Assembly (NCBI GenBank): GCA_902491135.1
Contig: CABUGR010000009.1
Location: 1-12,383, forward strand
Length of the DNA: 12,383 bases
Direction of reading: 5' to 3'
DNA from: an uncultured Collinsella sp.
Lineage (GTDB): Bacteria > Actinomycetota > Coriobacteriia > Coriobacteriales > Coriobacteriaceae
In this document: positions 1 through 6,159 of the stretch, piece after piece
Position numbering within the stretch: position 1 is the stretch's first letter
Layout: each line of letters opens with the position of its first letter
Notes under the pieces: model-generated
Database searches by the model: none
Told to the model about the DNA's origin: nothing
The model's input: the letters and a program-made list of their open reading frames with translations, nothing else
Program-made: the position numbers and the translations under genes

Positions 1-24
1 AACACAGAAAGGAATCTGCCCTTC

Positions 25-573
25 ATGCCTATCAACAAACGAGAGAGCCTGCTGTTCACCTTTATCATGTGCTTTTGCATGGTGCTCTGGATGAGCATCT
101 ACAACGTTGCCCTGCAGCACGGGGCCATCAACGGCGAGGTCGTTGCCGCTGCGTGGCTCGGCTTCCCCGTTGCCTACATTTTTGCCATGTGCTGCGACTG
201 GTTCGTCGCCAGCCCGCTCGCCAAGGGTTTCGCCTTTAAGTACTTGGTCACGCCGGGCAAGACCTCGCCGCTCGCCATGACGCTCGCCGTCAGCTCCTGC
301 ATGGTCGTTCCCATGGTCATCATCATGTCGCTGTACGGTGCCTGCGAGGGTCTGACGCACATGCCCGGCGGCATCCTTGCGAACCTGTATTCCGTGCCCG
401 CGATCTGGATGATCAACATCCCGCATAATTTTGTGATGGCGCTGCCGTGGAACCTTTTGGTAGCCGGTCCGATTTCCCACTTCGTCTTCCGTCGCGCCTT
501 CCCTGTGGGGACGGTTTTCGAGGAGGAGCATGCCGAGCTCTTGGAGCAGGCTATGGCTCCTGAGTGCGAGTAG
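25..573 (+). CDS. DUF2798-type four-helix membrane protein
   Basis: A 182-residue integral membrane protein of unknown function. Hydrophobic stretches at about residues 9-30, 38-60, 83-106 and 122-155 suggest four membrane segments. The protein looks like two tandem copies of a two-helix unit: the end of the first (PVAYIFAMCCDWFVASPLAK, 48-67) is paralleled by residues 132-152 (IPHNFVMALPWNLLVAGPIS), each followed by an aromatic/basic stretch. The opening MPINKRESLLFTFIMCF and the ASPLAKGFAF motif are what I associate with the DUF2798 family, for which no biochemical role is established as far as I know. The tail after residue 160 is acidic and probably cytoplasmic. The start is supported by an AGAAAGGA ribosome site at 6-13. 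It is rich in Cys and Met within the membrane part. No link to the downstream operon is evident, as a terminator separates them. Confidence 0.8.
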   Translation: MPINKRESLLFTFIMCFCMVLWMSIYNVALQHGAINGEVVAAAWLGFPVAYIFAMCCDWFVASPLAKGFAFKYLVTPGKTSPLAMTLAVSSCMVVPMVIIMSLYGACEGLTHMPGGILANLYSVPAIWMINIPHNFVMALPWNLLVAGPISHFVFRRAFPVGTVFEEEHAELLEQAMAPECE

Positions 574-575
574 CT

Positions 576-627
576 CGCTTAGGGATCTGCTGAGCGCGGG
601 CGACTTGCTTGGTTGGAGCCCTAAGCG
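576..627. repeat. Inverted repeat just after the DUF2798 gene
   Basis: The nine bases CGCTTAGGG (576-584) are the exact reverse complement of CCCTAAGCG (619-627), with 34 bases between. There is no T-run after it, so it is not a standard terminator. It may be a 3' UTR stem protecting or ending the upstream message. The rest of the gap to 739 contains no convincing gene. Confidence 0.45.
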
Positions 628-718
628 TGGATAGCTCTCTCGGCGACATCGCGGGCGTGAGCGGTGCGCATGACCGGAGGGCCCGTGCTGCTCCGTTGCC
701 CGACGTGCTAGCGCGCAG

Positions 719-729
719 AACAATCTGTT
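719..729. promoter_or_regulatory. Upstream near-copy of the palindromic operator candidate
   Basis: AACAATCTGTT differs by one base from the perfect palindrome AACAGTCTGTT at 790-800, 71 bases downstream. It lies before the terminator. Binding by the TetR protein encoded downstream is an inference only. Confidence 0.3.
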
Positions 730-739
730 GGTGCATTCG

Positions 740-772
740 GCGGCTGCTGAAGCGTTTCGGCAGCCGCTTTTT
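740..772 (+). terminator. Rho-independent terminator
   Basis: GCGGCTGC (740-747) pairs with GCAGCCGC (760-767). The stem extends inward through one G-T wobble and three more pairs to a four-base GCGT loop, and is followed directly by TTTTT (768-772). It ends transcription coming from the DUF2798 side and isolates the next operon. Confidence 0.85.
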
Positions 773-789
773 ATACGGAGTTTAAATAC

Positions 790-800
790 AACAGTCTGTT
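790..800. promoter_or_regulatory. Palindromic operator candidate before the activase gene
   Basis: AACAG-T-CTGTT is a perfect palindrome with a central base, lying in the only AT-rich block of the gap and 55 bases before the start codon of the large activase gene. A weak -10-like TATATC sits at 817-822 (four of six consensus bases), so the palindrome would fall at or near the -35 region. That is where a repressor such as the TetR protein at the end of this operon could act. The promoter assignment is tentative. Confidence 0.4.
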
Positions 801-854
801 TTATTACGTAGAGTGGTATATCTCTAGCAGGAAAAATGCGAGAGACGGAGCATT

Positions 855-3800
855 ATGGCGTTGCTAGTAGGACTGGACGTAGGGTCGACGACGACCAAAG
901 TTTACGCGATGCACGAGGATATGACCGAGGCGTGGTGGGGATATCGCCGCCACGGGGCGTGTCAGACAGCGAGCGTGCGCGCCATGCTCGGCGAGCTCGC
1001 CGAGCGCTTTCCCCATGAGTCGCTGCGCGTTGCGGTGACCGGCTCGGGTGCGCGCGATATCGCGACCGCGCTGGGCGCCTCGTACGTTCAGGAGGTGGTC
1101 GCCAACGCGCTCGCGATCAGCAGGTTCTATCCGCAGACGCGCTGCGCCATCGAGCTGGGCGGCCAAGACGCCAAGATGATCTTCTTCCGCACCAACGATA
1201 AGGGAGACATCGAGGTTGCCGACATGCGCATGAACGGCTCGTGCGCAGGCGGTACCGGTGCATTTATCGACGAGATGGCAAAGCTCATGGGGGTCGGCAC
1301 CGAATCGGGCGAGTTCGAGCAGCTCGCAAGCCGGGGAACGACCGTCCACGAGGTCTCGGGCCGCTGCGGCGTGTACGCAAAGACCGATATCCAGCCGCTG
1401 CTCAACGAGGGCATTCCTACCACCGACCTGGCGCTTTCGGCGCTTCACGCGGTCGCCCGCCAAACGATCGGCGGTCTGGCCCAGGGTATCGACATCGAGC
1501 CGCCGGTAATCTTCGAGGGCGGTACGCTCGCCTACAACCCCACGCTGGTCCGCGTGTTCCGGGAGCAACTGAATCTATCGGACGATCAGGTTATCGTCCC
1601 GCGCGATCCGCAGATCATGGTCGCGCGCGGTGCCGCCCTGTCGCTGACCGACATGTTCGCATCGTCCCAACCGATCGACCTTCCCGACGCTTTTGTCCGG
1701 CTGGATAAGCTCGAGACGGTCGCGCCCGCAAGCGGGGAGGGACGTCTTGCCCAGCCCTTTTTTGCCACACCTGCCGAGCAGGCGGATTTTACGGCACGCC
1801 ATGGCAAAGAGACGCCGGCAAAGGGTCCGGATGCGTATGCGCCCGGAGAGACGGTGCGTGTGGCGCTCGGTATCGATTCGGGGAGCACGACGACCAAGTT
1901 CGCCCTGGTCGATGAGGCGGGTGAGCTTGTCGATTCGTTCTACGCGTCTAATAACGGCAGACCGCTCGACGTCGCCCAACAGGGTCTTGTCAGCTTGAAG
2001 AACCGCTGGGAGACAGCGGGAGTCACGCTTGCGATCGATGCCGTGGGCACCACGGGATACGGCGAGGAGCTTTTCGCGCGCGCGTTCCACGCCGACTACC
2101 ATACGGTCGAGACGGTCGCGCACGCCCGCGCCGCGTGCGCATGCGTTCCCGATGCGACCTTCGTGCTCGACATCGGCGGACAGGATATGAAGGCCATCTG
2201 GCTCAACCACGGCGTGCTGACCGATATCGTCGTCAACGAGGCGTGCTCTGCGGGCTGCGGCTCGTTCCTCGAGGGTTTTGCCAAAAACCTCGGAATAGCC
2301 GTTGAGGATATCGCGACCGAGGCATTTTCGTCCAAAGCCCCCGCCGTTCTCGGCAGCCGCTGCACGGTGTTCATGAACAGCAGCGTCGTTTCCGAGCAGC
2401 GGCGCGGTAAGGGTCCGGGCGACATCATGGCCGGTCTCTGCCGTTCGATTATCGAGAACGTGTTCACCAAGGTCATTCGCGTTTCAAATCTCAACCGTCT
2501 GGGCGACAAAGTCGTCGTCCAGGGCGGCACGTTCCGAAACGACGCGGTGCTGCGCGCATTCGAGCAGTATCTGGGCAAACCCGTCACGCGTGCGCCCCAC
2601 CCGGGGCTGATGGGCGCTATCGGTATCGCCCTGCTCGCGCGCGAGGAATGCCGCAAGGGCGACGCCGGCACGTCGTTTATCGGGCTCGATGCCGTGGAGC
2701 GCTTCGAGCATCGCGAGTTCGGCGGCGTTACCTGCCGTCGGTGCAACAACCGCTGCCAGCGCGCGGTCGTGGCATTTGGCGACGGCTCGCTTTACGTCAC
2801 GGGCAATCGCTGCCCGCGCGGCGGCGCCATCTCATGGGATGAGCTCGTGCGCGAGGTTCCCGCGGCGGAGGAGCTGCGTCCGCAGGGTGCTTGCGAGGCA
2901 CAGGCACCCGGCACGGGGCGCGACCGGACCGCGGCTGCCCCCAATCTCTTTGTCGACCGCGAGAAGCTGCTGTTCGAGTCGTACCCCACGGTTCCCGTCA
3001 GCGGGGGGCGCGATGTCACGATCGGCATTCCCCGTGTGCTCGAGTTCTGGGACACCATGCCGTTCTGGTCGACGTTCTTCAGCACGCTCGGCTTTAAGGT
3101 GCGCGTCTCGGGACGCAGCACCAAGGCGATGTACGAGCGCGGTCTGGCGCACGTCACATCCGACACCGTGTGCTTCCCGGCCAAGCTCGTCCACGGGCAC
3201 ATCCGCAATCTCGTCGACGCCGGCGTCGACCGCATCTTCATGCCCATCATCACGACGGTGCCCACCGAAAACACCGCCTCTACCAGCGAGTGGATGTGCG
3301 CCGTCGTAAAGGGATACCCCTACGTGATGCGCAATTCCGATAACCCGGAGGAGCGTTTCGGCGTTCCGTTCGATACGCCGCTGTTCCACTGGTACGACGA
3401 GGGCGACCGAAACCGCCAGCTCAAGGCGTGGTGCAAGGAGACCTTCGATATCGATGCCGACCTGGTTGCCAAGGCGACCGAGCAGGCGGACCGCGCGCAG
3501 GAGACGTTTGAGAACCAGCTGCAGCTGCGCGGCAGGCAGGTGCTCGAGAACGTGCACGAGGACGGCGGCTACGCGGTGGTGATCGCTTCGCGCCCGTACC
3601 ACAACGACCCGCTGGTCAACCACGGGCTGCCCAAGCTCTTCTCTGAGCGCGGCATCCCCGTGCTGACGCCCGATGCGGTGCCGGGGGTCTGCAACGTCGA
3701 TCTTTCCAACAGCCGCATCGACATCGTGAACAACTATCATGCGCGCATGCTGTCGTGCGCGGTCATCGTCGCATCGACGCCCGAGCTCGAGCTCGTGCAG

Positions 3801-5294
3801 ATGGGCAGCTTCGGCTGCGGCCACGATGCGTATCTCACCGACGAGATCGCGCGCATGATGGGCGAGATGGGCTCCAAGGTTCCGATGATGATCAAGCTCG
3901 ATGAGAGCGACGTCGCCGGTCCCATGGGCATTCGCGTGCGTTCGTTTATCGAGTCGGTCAACCGTCGTCGCGCGGAGGAGCGTGCCGAGGGCGCCCGGGT
4001 GCACGCGGTCCATCCGCTCGACGACCCGTATAAGGTCAAGTACACCAAGCGCGACCGGCACGACAAGATCGCGCTGGTCCCCAACACCTCCCATGCGTTC
4101 TGCAGGCTCATGACCGCGGCGATGCGCAATCAGGGCGTGCGCGCCGAGGCCCTTGATATCGGGCGCGAGGATGCCATCCGCCTGGGCAAACGCTATGTGC
4201 ACAACGACATCTGCTTCCCCGCGCAAATCGTGATCGGCGAGGCGCTCGCGGCACTCGAGAGCGGTAAGTACGACCCGCACGACGTCGCCGTGGTGACTGG
4301 CAAGTATATCGGCGACTGCCGCCTGACGCACTACATGCCCCTGCTGCGCCGCGCGCTCGACGACGCGGGATACGACTATGTCCCGGTGCTCACCAACGAC
4401 GACGTCGATGCCCACAATGCGCATCCGGGCTTCAAGCTCGGCCTTGGCCCGAGCATCCAGATCGCCTACGGTCTTCCCATGATCGATGCCCTCGAGGCCA
4501 TGCTTAGGCGCATCCGTCCCTACGAGCTCGAGAAGGGCGCGGCGGACGCTGCGTTCGACCGCGCGCTCGATGAGGTTATCGAGGGCATGGAGCGCTCCGG
4601 GCTGAGAGGCCAGGCGACGGGCTTCAAACGCGCGCTTGCGATCATGGACGCCGTTCCGTACGACCGCTCGAACCCGCATCCGACCGTTCTCATCGTGGGC
4701 GAGTACCTGCTCAATTTCCATCTCGGCGCCAACCACGAGATCGAGCGCTACCTCGAGGACAACGGGCTCGAGGTCATCGAGGCGCGCATGACCGACGTGA
4801 TCCGCAAGACCTATTTCTACAAGCATGCGCAGTCGCGCGAGTTCCACGTCGACCTGTCGCTGCCCGAAAAGGCCTGGTACGCCACGGCGGACAACCTGTT
4901 CGAGCTCGCGCACGACCGTTGCGACCGCCTGGGCGCGGCGAGCCCGCTCTACGAGCCGCCGACGCGCATGCCCGAGCTCGTGCGCGCGAGCGATAAGATC
5001 CTGCACCATACGTTCGATGCGGGCGAGGGCGTGCTGATTCCGGCGGAGATTCTCGAGCACGCCAAGCGCGGCTGCCGCAACTTCGTGATCCTGCAGCCGT
5101 TCGGGTGTCTGCCCAACCATGTCGTGGGGCGCGGGCTCATCCATGCGCTCAAGGAGCAGTATCCCACGGCGCAGTTCCTGCCGCTCGACTACGATCCCGA
5201 CGTGAGCTTCGCCAACGTGGAGAACCGTCTTCAGATGCTCATCATGAACGCCAAGGCGCAGGGGTGCGGTGAGGCGCATGGCGAGACCGCGTAA
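855..5294 (+). CDS. Giant fused acyl-CoA dehydratase activase / dehydratase-like iron-sulfur protein
   Basis: A 1479-residue cytoplasmic protein related to activators of 2-hydroxyacyl-CoA dehydratases and benzoyl-CoA reductase, which hydrolyse ATP to push a low-potential electron onto a partner iron-sulfur site. Domain order: BadF/BcrA-type ATPase 1 (about 1-270; phosphate motifs LDVGSTTTK and ELGGQDAK); ATPase 2 (about 333-596; LGIDSGSTTTK and DIGGQDMK); a four-cysteine linker (C627, C630, C634, C653); a DUF2229-like domain (about 720-945); and a second dehydratase-like domain (about 1068-1465). The cysteine pair that holds the bridging 4Fe-4S cluster in HgdC is present in both ATPases: C130/C171 and C464/C503. 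Further conserved-looking cysteines are C773, C1120, C1155 and C1418. Single-domain activators have about 260 residues, so this is a full fusion of duplicated parts. The start has GGAG four bases upstream. The true substrate is unknown; no separate dehydratase subunits are nearby. It belongs to the large activase-related family of anaerobes. Confidence 0.9.
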   Translation: MALLVGLDVGSTTTKVYAMHEDMTEAWWGYRRHGACQTASVRAMLGELAERFPHESLRVAVTGSGARDIATALGASYVQEVVANALAISRFYPQTRCAIELGGQDAKMIFFRTNDKGDIEVADMRMNGSCAGGTGAFIDEMAKLMGVGTESGEFEQLASRGTTVHEVSGRCGVYAKTDIQPLLNEGIPTTDLALSALHAVARQTIGGLAQGIDIEPPVIFEGGTLAYNPTLVRVFREQLNLSDDQVIVPRDPQIMVARGAALSLTDMFASSQPIDLPDAFVRLDKLETVAPASGEGRLAQPFFATPAEQADFTARHGKETPAKGPDAYAPGETVRVALGIDSGSTTTKFALVDEAGELVDSFYASNNGRPLDVAQQGLVSLKNRWETAGVTLAIDAVGTTGYGEELFARAFHADYHTVETVAHARAACACVPDATFVLDIGGQDMKAIWLNHGVLTDIVVNEACSAGCGSFLEGFAKNLGIAVEDIATEAFSSKAPAVLGSRCTVFMNSSVVSEQRRGKGPGDIMAGLCRSIIENVFTKVIRVSNLNRLGDKVVVQGGTFRNDAVLRAFEQYLGKPVTRAPHPGLMGAIGIALLAREECRKGDAGTSFIGLDAVERFEHREFGGVTCRRCNNRCQRAVVAFGDGSLYVTGNRCPRGGAISWDELVREVPAAEELRPQGACEAQAPGTGRDRTAAAPNLFVDREKLLFESYPTVPVSGGRDVTIGIPRVLEFWDTMPFWSTFFSTLGFKVRVSGRSTKAMYERGLAHVTSDTVCFPAKLVHGHIRNLVDAGVDRIFMPIITTVPTENTASTSEWMCAVVKGYPYVMRNSDNPEERFGVPFDTPLFHWYDEGDRNRQLKAWCKETFDIDADLVAKATEQADRAQETFENQLQLRGRQVLENVHEDGGYAVVIASRPYHNDPLVNHGLPKLFSERGIPVLTPDAVPGVCNVDLSNSRIDIVNNYHARMLSCAVIVASTPELELVQMGSFGCGHDAYLTDEIARMMGEMGSKVPMMIKLDESDVAGPMGIRVRSFIESVNRRRAEERAEGARVHAVHPLDDPYKVKYTKRDRHDKIALVPNTSHAFCRLMTAAMRNQGVRAEALDIGREDAIRLGKRYVHNDICFPAQIVIGEALAALESGKYDPHDVAVVTGKYIGDCRLTHYMPLLRRALDDAGYDYVPVLTNDDVDAHNAHPGFKLGLGPSIQIAYGLPMIDALEAMLRRIRPYELEKGAADAAFDRALDEVIEGMERSGLRGQATGFKRALAIMDAVPYDRSNPHPTVLIVGEYLLNFHLGANHEIERYLEDNGLEVIEARMTDVIRKTYFYKHAQSREFHVDLSLPEKAWYATADNLFELAHDRCDRLGAASPLYEPPTRMPELVRASDKILHHTFDAGEGVLIPAEILEHAKRGCRNFVILQPFGCLPNHVVGRGLIHALKEQYPTAQFLPLDYDPDVSFANVENRLQMLIMNAKAQGCGEAHGETA

Positions 5295-5967
5295 GGACGC
5301 CGATGCGCCCGATGCACGCACCCGTATCATCGAGGCGTTTTGGGAGCTCATCGAGAACAACAGCATCTTCGAGCTGTCGGTTGGCGAGGTGACCCGCGCC
5401 GCCCAGTGCAATCGCGGAACGTTTTACTACTATTTTCACGATTTCGATGAACTCGTCGCCATCGCCATAGCCCAGCTGCTGCAGGATAACGAGCTCATCA
5501 CCGATGCCCTCTGGCATTTTTCGAGCGAGGGCGACCTTTCGGCGTTCGACCGGCGCGACGTCCGCTGCCTGCTGCAGCGCATCGTCATCACCATGAGGGC
5601 GGGTGCCGCCGAGCAGGTCGTGCAGGGCATCCATACGATCATCATCGACCGCGTGAGAGAGATCGTCCACCCCGACGGAGAAGAGCTCAAGGCAGATTCG
5701 AGCTTTGCGGTGGGCTTTCTGGTCTCGGGCATCATGGGCTTTGTGATGGCGGTCGGCTTTGCCCGGGAGGGCGGCGAGGAGATAGACCTCGAGCAGCCGG
5801 GGGACAGCGCGTGCGCGTACCTGAGGGCGGTCGCCATGCAGACGGTGGAAACGGTCGCGCAAGTCGAGGGCGTCGATACATCCGAGCTGCTCGAACGCGT
5901 CTCCAAGGAGGCCGATGCCTATCGCGCATCGCGTGCGACGAGTCCCGACGTGGTGAAAGACGCCTAG
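5278..5967 (+). CDS. TetR/AcrR-family transcriptional regulator
   Basis: A 229-residue one-component regulator. The N-terminal DNA-binding domain shows the TetR pattern: helix 1 around residues 12-26, then LSVGEVTRAAQCNRGTFYYY (33-52) followed by FHDFDELV, the typical recognition helix and its continuation. The rest, to about residue 210, is a helical ligand and dimerisation domain that I cannot place in a named subgroup. Its gene overlaps the end of the large activase gene by 17 bases, so the two are almost certainly cotranscribed and possibly translationally coupled; it may sense a metabolite tied to that enzyme and control the operon. The start is uncertain: ATG 5278 gives the common MARPRK opening with GAGG three bases upstream, while GTG 5269 adds three residues and has AGGGG four bases upstream. 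The C-terminal end is charged and probably disordered. Confidence 0.88.
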   Translation: MARPRKDADAPDARTRIIEAFWELIENNSIFELSVGEVTRAAQCNRGTFYYYFHDFDELVAIAIAQLLQDNELITDALWHFSSEGDLSAFDRRDVRCLLQRIVITMRAGAAEQVVQGIHTIIIDRVREIVHPDGEELKADSSFAVGFLVSGIMGFVMAVGFAREGGEEIDLEQPGDSACAYLRAVAMQTVETVAQVEGVDTSELLERVSKEADAYRASRATSPDVVKDA

Positions 5968-6020
5968 GGTTTCTCTTGCGGGGCGCCTGTCGCGCATCGC
6001 GCGGTGAGTCCCGCGATGCG
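5922..6020. repeat. Imperfect direct repeat and 9-bp hairpin after the TetR gene
   Basis: TCGCGCATCGCG occurs at 5922-5933 (inside the regulator gene's end) and again at 5990-6001. Each copy is followed shortly by AGTCCCG (5941-5947 and 6007-6013), so a unit of roughly 25-30 bases looks duplicated. The second copy also forms a hairpin, CGCATCGCG (5993-6001) with CGCGATGCG (6012-6020) around a ten-base loop. No T-run follows, so it is at best a weak or factor-dependent terminator for the activase/TetR operon. Confidence 0.4.
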
Positions 6021-6048
6021 GTCATAACCTGCATTCATGTGAGCCGGG

Positions 6049-6077
6049 TTTATAGATATTCCTCCAGCTGTTAACAT
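6049..6077 (+). promoter_or_regulatory. Possible clpC promoter
   Basis: This is the only AT-rich block in the gap before clpC. A pairing of TTTATA (6049-6054) with TAACAT (6072-6077) at a 17-base spacing is weak against the vegetative consensus (three and four of six bases). I see no CIRCE, CtsR heptamer pair or HAIR element that would name the heat-shock regulator. Confidence 0.25.
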
Positions 6078-6100
6078 AGACAACCTGTGGGTAAAGAGAC

Positions 6101-6128
6101 AAAAGCGCCGCCGACGGGCGGGCGTTTT
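6101..6128 (+). terminator. Terminator-like hairpin in the clpC leader
   Basis: AAAAGCGCCGCC (6101-6112) folds on GGGCGGGCGTTTT (6116-6128) through a GC-rich stem with one bulged G, extended by A-T pairs, and TTTT ends the structure. It finishes 31 bases before the clpC start codon. It could be the terminator of the preceding operon, or, if clpC is transcribed from further upstream, an attenuator-like leader stem. Confidence 0.5.
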
Positions 6129-6147
6129 GATTTCGATGAACTCATGT

Positions 6148-6152
6148 AAGGA
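6148..6152 (+). promoter_or_regulatory. Ribosome binding site that fixes the clpC start
   Basis: AAGGA lies seven bases before ATG 6160. It favours that start over the in-frame upstream TTG at 6127, which has no such site and would add 11 residues not expected for the family. Confidence 0.75.
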
Positions 6153-6159
6153 AACGAGC

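Noticed and set aside
627..785. A GTG-started 52-codon frame in the gap before the activase gene, with GGAG eight bases upstream
   Set aside because: It would translate through the rho-independent terminator at 740-772 and the product has no recognisable features. Kept only as a low-probability alternative.
574..854. Possible tRNA, SRP RNA, RNase P RNA or T-box in the gap
   Set aside because: No cloverleaf, no CCA-type end, no T-box consensus and no recognisable conserved core of these RNAs on either strand.
836..1018. ATG at 836 with AGGA close by, giving a 60-residue frame
   Set aside because: It overlaps the start of the activase gene in another frame, and its Arg-rich product is typical of out-of-frame translation.
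2832..5411. An 859-residue open frame antisense to the activase gene
   Set aside because: Long antisense frames are expected opposite GC-rich coding sequence. The translation is rich in Arg, Val, His and Leu without any recognisable domain, and the sense strand carries clear conserved motifs.
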